A DNA stretch of 64,000 bases from Actinomycetes bacterium (GCA_021791145.1 JAJYXE010000014.1:1-64000); one strand, 5' to 3'; numbered from the stretch's first letter, positions 53,155 through 61,438 are shown. A program made the numbers and translations. Notes: generated from the sequence alone by a model not told the origin.

Positions 53155-53266
53155 GTCGGGACCAGAGGGTCGGGACCAGAGGGTCGGGACCAGAGGGTCG
53201 GGACCAGGGGGTCGGGACCAGGGGGTCGGGACCAGAGGGTCGGGACCAGAGGGTCGGGACCAAGGT
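53155..53266. repeat. 14-base minisatellite, eight copies, upstream of pntAA
   Basis: gtcgggaccagagg recurs with starts at 53155, 53169, 53183, 53197, 53211, 53225, 53239 and 53253; two copies read accaggggg at the end. It begins directly at the stop codon of the HTH gene and ends 40 bases before pntAA. Each junction forms the dyad GGTCnnGACC, repeated every 14 bases. Confidence 0.95.
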
Positions 53267-53293
53267 CCCTTCGATCGATGCGGGTGCACCTGC

Positions 53294-53299
53294 TAGAAC
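53294..53299 (+). promoter_or_regulatory. Possible leaderless -10-like box for pntAA
   Basis: TAGAAC ends seven bases before the pntAA ATG, and there is no Shine-Dalgarno sequence in between. The last base departs from TANNNT. The spacing resembles the leaderless layout seen at several other starts here. Confidence 0.3.
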
Positions 53300-53306
53300 C
53301 GCTCGC

Positions 53307-54437
53307 ATGAAACTGGCCATTCCGGCGGAGTCCGTCGCGGGCGAGCGCCGCGTGGCGATCGTCCCCGACGTGGCGAAGCGACTGGTCGCCGCCGGATGGA
53401 CCGTGGCCGTGCAGTCGGGTGCGGGTGAGGAGGCCGCGTTCACCGACGCGGACTACGTGGCCGCCGGGGCCGAGGTGGCGGCGGACGCCGCTGGGTGCCT
53501 CGCGGGAGCGGCGGCCGTCATTCGGGTGCAACCACCAAGCGTGGACGACGCCCAGCTCGTCCCAGAAGGTGCTCTCGTCCTCAGCTTCTTGCAGCCAGCC
53601 GCCTCGGTCGACGCACTGCGCGTGCTCGCCGCCAAGCGCTGCAGCGTCTTCAGCTTCGACCTCCTGCCCCGGATCAGCCGGGCGCAGTCGATGGACGCGC
53701 TGTCGTCCCAGGCGACCGTCTCGGGGTACCGCGCGGCGCTCACCGCCGCCACCCGGATCGGCCGGTTCTTCCCCATGCTCATGACGGCGGCCGGCACGGT
53801 GCCGCCGGCCAAGGTGCTCGTCATGGGTGCCGGTGTCGCAGGGCTCCAGGCGATCGCCACCTGCCGCAGGCTCGGCGCGATGGTCCGTGCCTACGACGTG
53901 CGCGCGGCGGCAAAGGAGGAGGCCGAGAGCCTCGGTGCGACCTTCGTCGACCTCGGAGTGAGCGCGGAGGGCACGGGCGGCTACGCGCGTGAGCTGACGG
54001 CCGAGGAGCTCGCGGCGCAGCAGCACGCGCTCGCAGACGAAGTGACGAAGGCAGACGCGGTGGTCACGACCGCTGCGGTCCCGGGCCGACGCGCTCCGCT
54101 GCTCGTGACCGCAGCGATGGTGGAGCGAATGGCGCACGGCACCGTGGTGGTCGACATGGCGGCGGACTCCGGCGGCAACTGCGAGGTGACGCAGCCTGGA
54201 GCGGACGTCATGGTGAGCGGCACCCTTGTGGTCGGCATGTCCAACCCTCCCTCGGGCATGCCGACGCACGCGAGCGCGCTGTACTCCCGCAACGTGGCCA
54301 ACATCCTCGCGCTGCTCTCGTCGGAAGGTGCTGTGGCCCCCAACTGGGAGGACGAGATCGTCGCAGGGACGTGCGTCCTGCGAGACGGGAAGCCCGAGCA
54401 CGCATTGACGGCAGAGCTCTTGGGGAGCGAGTCCTGA
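53307..54437 (+). CDS. pntAA: NAD(P) transhydrogenase subunit alpha, part 1
   Basis: PntAA is the NAD(H)-binding domain I of the proton-translocating transhydrogenase, which uses proton-motive force to make NADPH from NADH. The 376-residue product resembles the alanine dehydrogenase fold. It has MKLAIPAESVAGERRVAI at the start, RAQSMDALSSQATVSGYRA, the nucleotide motif VLVMGAGVAGLQAIATCRRLGA, and SGGNCEVTQPG. The alpha chain is split, with the membrane part encoded by the next gene. The stop overlaps pntAB by one base. A 14-base minisatellite lies just upstream. Confidence 0.94.
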   Translation: MKLAIPAESVAGERRVAIVPDVAKRLVAAGWTVAVQSGAGEEAAFTDADYVAAGAEVAADAAGCLAGAAAVIRVQPPSVDDAQLVPEGALVLSFLQPAASVDALRVLAAKRCSVFSFDLLPRISRAQSMDALSSQATVSGYRAALTAATRIGRFFPMLMTAAGTVPPAKVLVMGAGVAGLQAIATCRRLGAMVRAYDVRAAAKEEAESLGATFVDLGVSAEGTGGYARELTAEELAAQQHALADEVTKADAVVTTAAVPGRRAPLLVTAAMVERMAHGTVVVDMAADSGGNCEVTQPGADVMVSGTLVVGMSNPPSGMPTHASALYSRNVANILALLSSEGAVAPNWEDEIVAGTCVLRDGKPEHALTAELLGSES

Positions 54438-54772
54438 TGGGCATCGTCTGGTACCTGACCATCTTCGTGCTCGCCGCCTTCGTGGGCTACGAGGTCATCT
54501 CGAAGGTCCCGAGCATCCTGCACACGCCGCTCATGTCGGGCTCCAACGCGATCCACGGCATCGTGCTCGTCGGTGCGCTGGTCATCATGGGCGAGGCGAA
54601 CGGGACCGCGCAGCTCGTGCTCGGCTTCATCACGGTCTTCCTCGCCACGCTCAACATCGTCGGCGGCTTCGTGGTGACCGACAGGATGCTCGAGATGTTC
54701 CACGCGAAGCCCGAGCGGGCGGCTGCCCCGTCTTCCCCCGCCGCCGGCAACGCGTCGGAAGAGGGCCGATGA
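54437..54772 (+). CDS. pntAB: NAD(P) transhydrogenase subunit alpha, part 2 (membrane)
   Basis: This 111-residue protein supplies the first three or four membrane helices of transhydrogenase domain II. It has hydrophobic segments near residues 5-20, 40-55 and 60-80 and the family stretch TPLMSGSNAIHGIVLVGAL. The tail is Ala/Ser/Glu-rich. ATG 54437 overlaps the pntAA stop, and the gene's own stop overlaps the pntB ATG, so the three are tightly coupled. Confidence 0.93.
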   Translation: MGIVWYLTIFVLAAFVGYEVISKVPSILHTPLMSGSNAIHGIVLVGALVIMGEANGTAQLVLGFITVFLATLNIVGGFVVTDRMLEMFHAKPERAAAPSSPAAGNASEEGR

Positions 54773-56202
54773 TGACCGTCGCGCTCACCGCCGTCTCGCT
54801 GCCGCTCTCCACGTGGCGCTCCGCCGTCTACCTCGTCGCCATCATCGGCTTCATCCTTGCTCTGAAGGGTCTCAGCTCTCCGCGGCACGCGCGGAGGGGC
54901 AACCTGCTCGGTGCGGGGGCTGCGCTGCTCGCGGTCGGCATGACGTTTTCGGCGGGAGGCGTCAACCACTCGGCACGGAACCTCGGCCTCGCGTTCGGAG
55001 CGATGGCGCTCGGCACCGTCGTGGCGGTGCCGGCGGCACGGCTCGTGAAGATGACCGCGATGCCTCAGATGGTCGCGATCTTCAACGGCGTCGGCGGCGG
55101 CGCGGCCGCCCTCATCTCCGTGTCGGAGCTGCTCCACATCCACAGCACCGGTGTGAGCCCTGCCACGTACGTGATCGTCGAAGCGGTGCTCGGCGTCCTC
55201 ATCGGGAGCGTCTCGTTCGCCGGCAGCGCCATCTCCTTCGCCAAATTGCAAGAGCTGATGGCGACGCGACCGATCGTCTACCCGGGTCAGCAGCCGATCA
55301 ACGCCCTCGTGGGCGCAGGGATCCTCGGCCTTCTGATCGCGGCGGTCGTGACCGGCTCGACCGACTACGTGTTCGGAGTGCTCGGTCTGTCACTGCTGCT
55401 CGGGGTGGCGTTCACCCTGCCGATAGGCGGCGCGGACGTGCCCGTGCTGATCTCGCTGCTCAACTCGTTTACGGGGCTCGCCGTCGCGGCGTCCGGCTTC
55501 ACCCTGGGCAACCCCCTCTTGATCGTGGCCGGCACGCTCGTCGGCGCGTCGGGCATGCTGCTCACCCGCCTCATGAGCAAGGCGATGGGGCGCTCGCTGC
55601 CCAACATCCTGTTCAGCGCGTTTGGCGCGGTGGTCACCGCGACGGCCGACGCAGGAGGGCTCGAGGGCAAGACCGTGAAGACGTCGACGCCCGAGGACGT
55701 GGGCGTCCTCCTCGCGTACGCGCGCAAGGTGGCCATCGTCCCGGGGTACGGGCTGGCCGTCGCGCAGGCACAGCACGTCGTGAAGGAGCTCGCGGACGAG
55801 CTCGCATCGAGAGGGGTCGAGGTCTTCTACGCGATCCACCCGGTCGCGGGCCGCATGCCCGGGCACATGAACGTCCTCTTGGCCGAAGCGAACGTGCCCT
55901 ACGACGAACTGAAGGAGATGGACGAGGCCAACCCGGAGATGCCGACGACCGACGTGGCGCTCGTCGTGGGCGCCAACGACACCGTCAACCCGGCAGCCAT
56001 CGACTCGCCCGGGAGCCCGATCTACGGCATGCCGATCATCCATGCCGACCAGGCCGCGCACATCGTGTTCCTGAAGCGCTCGATGCGCCCCGGGTTCGCG
56101 GGCATCGACAACGCGCTCTTGTTCGACGACAAGACCGTGATGTTGTTCGGCGATGCGAAGGACACGCTCCAGAAGCTCGTGAGCGCGGTCAAGGCCTCTT
56201 AG
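54769..56202 (+). CDS. pntB: NAD(P) transhydrogenase subunit beta
   Basis: PntB forms the rest of the membrane channel and the NADP(H)-binding domain III. The 477-residue product has about eight helices in the first 290 residues. Then comes the domain III signature GYGLAVAQAQHVVKELADEL, FAIHPVAGRMPGHMNVLLAEA-like sequence (here YAIHPVAGRMPGHMN), LVVGANDTVNPAA and the terminal MLFGDAK. ATG 54769 overlaps the pntAB stop. Together the pnt genes provide NADPH, useful for the isoprenoid and hopanoid steps nearby, though no regulatory link is shown. Confidence 0.95.
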   Translation: MMTVALTAVSLPLSTWRSAVYLVAIIGFILALKGLSSPRHARRGNLLGAGAALLAVGMTFSAGGVNHSARNLGLAFGAMALGTVVAVPAARLVKMTAMPQMVAIFNGVGGGAAALISVSELLHIHSTGVSPATYVIVEAVLGVLIGSVSFAGSAISFAKLQELMATRPIVYPGQQPINALVGAGILGLLIAAVVTGSTDYVFGVLGLSLLLGVAFTLPIGGADVPVLISLLNSFTGLAVAASGFTLGNPLLIVAGTLVGASGMLLTRLMSKAMGRSLPNILFSAFGAVVTATADAGGLEGKTVKTSTPEDVGVLLAYARKVAIVPGYGLAVAQAQHVVKELADELASRGVEVFYAIHPVAGRMPGHMNVLLAEANVPYDELKEMDEANPEMPTTDVALVVGANDTVNPAAIDSPGSPIYGMPIIHADQAAHIVFLKRSMRPGFAGIDNALLFDDKTVMLFGDAKDTLQKLVSAVKAS

Positions 56203-56321
56203 CCGAGCTACGCGGGAGCGTGCCGGTGCCTGCCGGTGCCTGGCCGGTGCCTGGCCGGTGCCTGGCTTGGAGCCGAAGTCGCGCCTCGTGGCTCCGGGCG
56301 CTGGCCGCTGGACCGCTGCGG

Positions 56322-56352
56322 GGACGCCCAAAAGCCCGATCTTCGGGCGTCC
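56322..56352 (+). terminator. Mutually exclusive hairpins after pntB
   Basis: GGACGCCC (56322-56329) can pair with GGGCGTCC (56345-56352). Alternatively GCCCGA (56334-56339) pairs with TCGGGC (56343-56348), using some of the same bases. The element lies between pntB and the small hypothetical gene. It is probably the pnt terminator; an attenuator-like switch is possible. Confidence 0.45.
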
Positions 56353-56396
56353 GAAGCGAAGGCCGTTCGGCCCTACCGGACTCTCGATGCGTCACG

Positions 56397-56402
56397 TACC
56401 GT
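56397..56402 (+). promoter_or_regulatory. Possible leaderless -10 box for the small hypothetical gene
   Basis: TACCGT ends six bases before the ATG at 56409 and matches TANNNT. There is no ribosome binding site between them. Confidence 0.35.
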
Positions 56403-56408
56403 GAACGT

Positions 56409-56909
56409 ATGGCCACGCCAGCTCCTGACATCGAGCCTCGCAGCCAGGCGGTTTTCATCCAGGACTTCGTCGACGTGGACGAGCCCGAGCACCTCGTGAG
56501 CGAGCGCCTCACCGAAGGGCAGGCGTGGCTCGCGCGTCTGGCGGGCGCCGCAGGGGACGAAGCGGAGCACCAGCTCGTGAGGCTGGGACCGTCCTCGCTC
56601 GGGGAGTTGATCACGCGCGAGATCCGGGTACGCCTCGGACCCGCCTCGACGCTCGACGACGGCATTGTCGTGCCCCTGCGCTGGGAGGACGCCCGTCGGC
56701 CCACCCTCTTCCCCGTGCTCGACGGCAATCTCCAGGTGGCGCCACTGGGAGACGGGTGCAGCCGGCTCGTCCTTTACGCCTCCTACCGGCCGCCCTTCGA
56801 CGGACTGGGCCGGGCGCTCGACCAAGCACTCTTGCACCGCGTCGCGGAGTCCACGATCCGATCGTTCCTCCGTAAAGTCGCCGAGACGTTGCAGGACTGG
56901 CCGACATGA
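56409..56909 (+). CDS. Hypothetical protein, possibly SRPBCC/START-like
   Basis: A 166-residue soluble protein I do not recognise with certainty. The pattern of alternating strands (ITREIRVRLGP, IVVPLRWEDARRPTLFPVLDGNLQVAPLG, SRLVLYASYRPP), an amphipathic C-terminal helix (RVAESTIRSFLRKVAETLQDW) and the length fit lipid/ligand-binding SRPBCC proteins. No membrane segment, cysteine motif or signal peptide is present. It stands alone between pntB and the GH18 gene, with what may be a leaderless start at ATG 56409. Confidence 0.65.
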   Translation: MATPAPDIEPRSQAVFIQDFVDVDEPEHLVSERLTEGQAWLARLAGAAGDEAEHQLVRLGPSSLGELITREIRVRLGPASTLDDGIVVPLRWEDARRPTLFPVLDGNLQVAPLGDGCSRLVLYASYRPPFDGLGRALDQALLHRVAESTIRSFLRKVAETLQDWPT

Positions 56910-56948
56910 CGCGACTGAGGGCTGCACGATCCGGCGCGCGGGCACGAT

Positions 56949-57020
56949 CCACGGCCTGACGCCGGGAACGACCCACCGCGCGACCCACGGCCTGACGCCG
57001 GGAACGACCTATTGCGCGAC
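56949..57020. repeat. 36-base direct repeat upstream of the GH18 gene
   Basis: The stretch ccacggcctgacgccgggaacgacc occurs at about 56949 and again at about 56985, and the following bases are similar too. The two copies fill most of the 173-base gap before the GH18 promoter. Confidence 0.8.
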
Positions 57021-57051
57021 GCACGCCCCGACGCACGCCCCTCAGCTCGTC

Positions 57052-57075
57052 TATATTCGTTCTAGAACTCGGAGG
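57052..57075 (+). promoter_or_regulatory. Promoter -10 box and ribosome binding site of the GH18 gene
   Basis: TATATT (57052-57057) is a strong -10 candidate in otherwise GC-rich DNA, and GGAGG (57071-57075) lies seven bases before the ATG at 57083. The -35 region is weak; CCGACG sits at an 18-base spacing. Confidence 0.5.
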
Positions 57076-57082
57076 CCTGGGG

Positions 57083-59176
57083 ATGGGACGCCGATCGAAC
57101 GTGGGGATGGCTCGCGCCTTGGAGCGTGTCCGGGTGCTCGTGCTGCACCCGGACGATGGGGCCGCGCGCCCGTGCACGCTCAGGTTCAGCGCACAGGGCG
57201 TGGTGCTCGAGTCCGTGACGAGCGGCGCACCGGTCACGTTGCTCCGGGTGCCCTGGCGGGCGATCGAGGGGCTCTCAGCGGACGGTTGCGTCCGCGCACC
57301 CGACGGGACGATCGTCCAAGCACTCGATCTGGCCACCGATCGCGGCGAGCTGCGCCTTGCGATGCCGGCGCCCGAGGTCACCGCCGCGCTCTCGGTACTT
57401 GCGACGTACGCTCGGCGCTGGCGGTGCTGGCGGTATCCCGCGTCACGGTTGACCGCCAGGTTCGCGGCCAGCGCCAGCGGCGCGTGCAGGGGAGGGTTGA
57501 CGCACGCGGGGGAGGCCGTCCGTGCCTCGCGTCGACGTCCTGCCCTCGCCCTCGTCACGGTGGCTCTCGTGCTCACCCTCGTCGTCTCCGCCGCGGGTGC
57601 GCTCAGTGCGGGACTCCGCGGTTCGCCTCACCCCGTGCACGCGTCGGTGACCCGCAGCCTTCCGCAGGCCAACGCCCCTGGCATCGCCGGGCTCGTCGCC
57701 CGCTCGTACGTGCAGGGTGGGAGCGCCGCCAGGCTCCCACGCGCCTCGGCACCGCCTCCCCCTGCGCCTGCGTCCATCGCCGAGTCTCCGGCGCTCTCTT
57801 CGCACGAGGTGTTCGGCTTCGTGCCGTACTGGACGCTCGCCGACCAGGCGTCCTTCGACGTCGGCGGATTCACGACGCTCGCCTACTTCTCCCTGAGCGC
57901 CAACGCGGACGGCACGCTCGAGGAGTCGGGCACAGGCTGGGACGGCTACGAGAGCCAGGCGTTCGCCGACCTGGTCGCGCGGGCGCACGCCGCCGGTGTG
58001 CGGGTGGTGCTCAGCGTCAACTGCTTCTCGCTTCCGGCACTCGAGGTGCTCACCTCCTCGCGCGCCAGCGCGTCCGTGCTGGGTGCCTCGATCGTGGCGG
58101 CGATCGTCGCCAAGCATCTCGACGGGGTCAACCTCGACTTCGAAGGGGGCGGTGCGGCACAGCGTGCCGGTCTCACGGCCCTGGTGGCATCCGTCGCAGG
58201 TGCCGTCCACGCGGTGAACCCTCACTTCCAGGTCACGGTCGACACGTACGGCAGCGCGGCGTCCGATCCTGAGTCGTTCTACGACGTGCGCGCGCTCGCG
58301 TCGGTGAGCGACGGCCTCTTCGTCATGGCGTACGGGCTCAACTACGGAGCGCTGCCGACTCCGCAGTCGCCGATCACGAGCAGCGAGATGTCGGACGTGG
58401 CCGAAGCGGCGCAGTACGCGTCAACTGTGCCACCGTCGAAGGTGATCTTCGGCACCTCCTACTTCGGCTACTCATGGGCGACGACCAACGGGACCATGGC
58501 CGCGCACGCGGTCGCCACTGGGACACCGGTCACCTACGCGCAGCTTGCCGCGAGCGGGCATCCGATCTACTGGGACCCCGTGACCCAGACCGCGTGGACG
58601 TCCTACGAGACCGGTGGGCAGTGGTACGAGGACTACGTGAGCAATCCCGCGTCCGTGTACCTCGTGGCGCAGCTCGCACAGCAAGAGGGGTTCAGAGGCG
58701 TCGGGGTTTGGGCGCTCGGCATGGACGGCAACGACCCGCAGATGACCGCCGCGCTCGACGGCAAAGCCCCCCCGCAGCTCGAAGGGCCGACCGGGCCTGC
58801 ATGGACCACGCCGTCGACGACCGGCAAGAGAGCTCCGACCGGACGGCCCACGGGGGCGACGCTGCCCCGGTCGCCGACGACCACCACGACGACGGGGGCC
58901 CCCGCGCGGACGACCACCACGACGACCGGGGTCCCCGCCACGACGACCACCACGACGACTGCGCCCTCGCCGCCGGCGACGACCACGACGACTGCGCCAT
59001 CGAGCCCGACGACCGCGTCATCGCCGCCGGGCACCGCGACAGCCGGGTCGCCGACAGCGGCGACGCAGTCCGCGACCGGGGCTCCGCCGCCAGCCGCGAC
59101 ACCGACACGACGTCAGGGCACTTCGACGATCTCGCCGTCCTCGGCTCCCGGATCGGCGGGTTCACAGCCGGGATAG
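57083..59176 (+). CDS. Membrane-anchored GH18-family protein with Thr-rich tail
   Basis: The 697-residue product has a cytoplasmic N-terminal domain of ~145 residues (PH/PilZ-like strands, unrecognised) and one membrane helix (about residues 152-178). An extracellular glycoside hydrolase 18 barrel follows (GFVPYWTLAD through YLVAQLAQQEGFRGVGVWALGMDG). The GH18 motif DGVNLDFEG keeps the catalytic glutamate and preceding aspartates. The barrel resembles spore-type peptidoglycan or chitin hydrolases. The last ~120 residues are TTTTTT/PP-rich, a wall-spanning or glycosylated stalk. It probably acts on cell-wall glycan outside the membrane. Confidence 0.85.
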   Translation: MGRRSNVGMARALERVRVLVLHPDDGAARPCTLRFSAQGVVLESVTSGAPVTLLRVPWRAIEGLSADGCVRAPDGTIVQALDLATDRGELRLAMPAPEVTAALSVLATYARRWRCWRYPASRLTARFAASASGACRGGLTHAGEAVRASRRRPALALVTVALVLTLVVSAAGALSAGLRGSPHPVHASVTRSLPQANAPGIAGLVARSYVQGGSAARLPRASAPPPPAPASIAESPALSSHEVFGFVPYWTLADQASFDVGGFTTLAYFSLSANADGTLEESGTGWDGYESQAFADLVARAHAAGVRVVLSVNCFSLPALEVLTSSRASASVLGASIVAAIVAKHLDGVNLDFEGGGAAQRAGLTALVASVAGAVHAVNPHFQVTVDTYGSAASDPESFYDVRALASVSDGLFVMAYGLNYGALPTPQSPITSSEMSDVAEAAQYASTVPPSKVIFGTSYFGYSWATTNGTMAAHAVATGTPVTYAQLAASGHPIYWDPVTQTAWTSYETGGQWYEDYVSNPASVYLVAQLAQQEGFRGVGVWALGMDGNDPQMTAALDGKAPPQLEGPTGPAWTTPSTTGKRAPTGRPTGATLPRSPTTTTTTGAPARTTTTTTGVPATTTTTTTAPSPPATTTTTAPSSPTTASSPPGTATAGSPTAATQSATGAPPPAATPTRRQGTSTISPSSAPGSAGSQPG

Positions 59177-59203
59177 CCGCCTCGCTCTCCCGCCTCCAGC
59201 GGC

Positions 59204-59294
59204 GCGCGTCGGAGGCCACAGGTCGTACGCTGCGGTCCGCGAGGGCGACACCTTGGAACTGCGCGTCGGACGCCGAAGGTCCTACGCTGCGCTC
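59204..59294. repeat. Imperfect 34-base direct repeat upstream of the ABC1 kinase gene
   Basis: Copies at 59204-59237 and 59261-59294 share gcgcgtcgga and aggtcNtacgctgcg with a few mismatches. Each contains TACGCT, which fits a -10 box, so this may be a duplicated promoter or operator in the 189-base gap. Confidence 0.65.
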
Positions 59295-59365
59295 TCGACG
59301 CCCATGATGCCGCTCCACATGTCGCCGCCCTGCGCGCTCGGGTCTCCCCGCGCGACGGTCGCCAG

Positions 59366-60889
59366 ATGACCGGGGCGGCTCGAATCCCGGTCGGTGCACC
59401 CGCAGGGCGGCCGCACGACCGCGACCAGCGGGACGTCGGGGAGGTCGGCTCGATCCCCCGCGTCCACCGCCGCCGGCTGCCGCGGCCCACGCCGCGTCAG
59501 CTCGTCTCCCGGGGCGCCGAGATCATACGAACCGGCGTGCGGCGCCTCGCATCGCTCGGTGCGCGCCAAGCGGTCCACGTCCGCGGCGGCGGACGCCTCC
59601 TCCCGGCGCCCGTCGTCGCACGGGCACTTCGCCAGATGTGCCAGGACCTCGGCGGCACCTTCATGAAGTTCGGCCAGCTGGTCGCTTCGTCGCCCGGCCT
59701 CTTCGGGGAGGGCGTCGCAGAGGAGTTCCGCGCGTGCCTCGACACGGGGCCGCGCGTCCCCTTCGACGAAGTACGCGACACCATCGAGGCAGACCTCGGC
59801 ATGGATCTCGGGGACGCATTCGCTGACCTCGATCCGCAACCGATCGGGCGGGCGTCGATCGCGGTCGTCTACCGCGGCCACCTCCTGGACGGTCGGGAGG
59901 TGGCGGTGAAGGTCCTGCGTCCCCGGATCGACCTCGAGGTCGCAGCCGACCTGACGCTCATGGTCCCGCTCGCCGAGCTCGTCGCCAGGGAGACGGGCGA
60001 GCAGATCGCAGGCTCCGTGCTGCAGCTCCTCGACGGACTCCGCCAGCAACTCGCCGAGGAGCTCGACCTGCGCAACGAAGCGAGAGCGCTCGCGCAGTTC
60101 CGCACCCTCTTCTCCCGGTCGAATCTCGACCGGATCGTGGTGCCCGAGCCGTACCCGGAAGTGTCCGGACAAAACGTGCTCACGATGGAGCTGCTCCATG
60201 GGACGGCGATCGACGATCTGGCTTCGATCGCTGCGCGCGGGCAGGACCCTGCCCCGCTCGTGGAGGAGGTCGTCCGCGCGTTCTTCACGACCACGGTCCG
60301 CTGGGGCGCCTTCCACGGCGACCTGCACGCTGGCAACATGCTGCTCCTCGACGACGGCCGCCTCGGCATCATCGACTGGGGCATCGTGGGACGCCTCGAC
60401 GCGGACACGCACCGCTTCGTCGTCCGGCTGCTCGATGCAGCGCTCGGAGACGAGGAAGCGTGGACAGACATCACTGCGCACTTGACGCGTGTCTACGGGC
60501 GCGCGATCCAGGTGGGTCTCGGCATGTCCGACGCAGAGCTGACGGCGTTCCTCCGGGGGATCGTCGAGCCGGCGCTGACGCTCCCGTTCGGCGAGGTGAG
60601 CCTCGCGGCGATGCTCGAAGCGCCGCTCATCCAGGCGGCGAAGGCCCGAGGAGCACGGGCGCACCAGCGTCCGATGAGGTCGGCGCTCCTCCGCCTGCGT
60701 ACGAATCGAGAGATGCGACGGCTGGCCGACGAGGCCGGGGGCCTCATGTCCCCCTTCACACGGGGAGCGTTCCTCCTTGCCAAGCAGTTCATGTACTTCG
60801 AGCGCTACGGCAAGCTGTTCCTCGCCGACAGGCCGATCCTTGCGGACCGGGCCTTCCTCGCCGGTCTCGTCGCCGAAGTGCGCTCGTAG
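59366..60889 (+). CDS. ABC1/UbiB-family atypical protein kinase-like protein
   Basis: The 507-residue product belongs to the UbiB/ADCK family, linked in other organisms to quinone or lipid metabolism. Motifs are the family-specific KxGQ (FMKFGQLVASSP), a nucleotide-loop region PIGRASIAVVYRG (usually an alanine-rich PIAAASIAQVH), VAVKVLRP with the ATP lysine, and HGDLHAGNMLLLDDGRLGIIDWG with catalytic and metal residues. The first ~45 residues are Arg/Pro-rich. No C-terminal membrane helices are obvious. Its role in this menaquinone-type organism is unknown. ATG 59366 stands alone, upstream of a converging mscL. Confidence 0.87.
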   Translation: MTGAARIPVGAPAGRPHDRDQRDVGEVGSIPRVHRRRLPRPTPRQLVSRGAEIIRTGVRRLASLGARQAVHVRGGGRLLPAPVVARALRQMCQDLGGTFMKFGQLVASSPGLFGEGVAEEFRACLDTGPRVPFDEVRDTIEADLGMDLGDAFADLDPQPIGRASIAVVYRGHLLDGREVAVKVLRPRIDLEVAADLTLMVPLAELVARETGEQIAGSVLQLLDGLRQQLAEELDLRNEARALAQFRTLFSRSNLDRIVVPEPYPEVSGQNVLTMELLHGTAIDDLASIAARGQDPAPLVEEVVRAFFTTTVRWGAFHGDLHAGNMLLLDDGRLGIIDWGIVGRLDADTHRFVVRLLDAALGDEEAWTDITAHLTRVYGRAIQVGLGMSDAELTAFLRGIVEPALTLPFGEVSLAAMLEAPLIQAAKARGARAHQRPMRSALLRLRTNREMRRLADEAGGLMSPFTRGAFLLAKQFMYFERYGKLFLADRPILADRAFLAGLVAEVRS

Positions 60890-60900
60890 CGGAGTCGTTT

Positions 60901-60916
60901 GCGAGCCGAGGCTCGC
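60901..60916. terminator. Hairpin between converging ABC1 kinase and mscL genes
   Basis: GCGAGC and GCTCGC pair around CGAG in the 81-base space between the two stop codons. It could end transcription from both sides. Confidence 0.4.
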
Positions 60917-60970
60917 GTGCGCTCGGGCCCGCGCGCCCGCGTGCGCGCTCGCTCGGTCGAGGTATGGAGG

Positions 60971-61438
60971 TCAGCCCGCCGAGCTCGGGTCTGCGGCCGC
61001 CTCGACTGGAGGTGCGTCGGCGGGCGGGAGCTCGCTCGTGCAGTACATGCACTTCGTCGCGGCGAGGGGAAGGCCGTCTGAGAGGCAGAAGGGGCAGGTC
61101 TTCGCCGGTGCCGGGTCGCCGAAGACGGTCACTCCCCGCCGAGCCTGGACGTGCTTGTAGGGGATGACGATGGCGAAGTACACGACCGCCATGAAGATCA
61201 CGAAGTAGACGATCGCGGCGATGAGCGTCCCGAAGTTGAGGAACGTGCTGGTGTTCCCCGTCGTGCCCAGCTGCACGCCGAGCGCGATGGGGTGATCCCC
61301 CTGAGCCCGGTTGACCAGCGGCTCGATGATCCCCGTGGTGAAGGCCATGATGAGCCCGCTGAACGCCAGAGCTACCACCAGGCCTACCGCCACGATGATG
61401 AGGTCGCCCCTCATCAAGAAATTTCTGAACCCTTTCAT
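60971..61438 (-). CDS. mscL: Large-conductance mechanosensitive channel with C-terminal zinc ribbon
   Basis: MscL opens under membrane tension to release solutes during hypo-osmotic shock. The 155-residue product has the N-terminal amphipathic KGFRNFLMRG, helix 1 LIIVAVGLVVALAFSGLI (pore-lining), a periplasmic loop, and helix 2 FGTLIAAIVYFVIFMAVVYFAI. Instead of the usual charged bundle at the C-terminus it has two CxxC pairs (C115/C118 and C130/C133), a zinc-ribbon pattern. ATG 61438 has GAGGAGG upstream. It diverges from the ferredoxin gene. Confidence 0.92.
   Translation of the reverse strand: MKGFRNFLMRGDLIIVAVGLVVALAFSGLIMAFTTGIIEPLVNRAQGDHPIALGVQLGTTGNTSTFLNFGTLIAAIVYFVIFMAVVYFAIVIPYKHVQARRGVTVFGDPAPAKTCPFCLSDGLPLAATKCMYCTSELPPADAPPVEAAADPSSAG

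Noticed and set aside
59177..59307. Short frame after the GH18 gene as an extra gene
   Set aside because: It is the tail of a frame running antisequence-like through the GH18 Thr-rich repeat and has no start, ribosome binding site or homology I can see.
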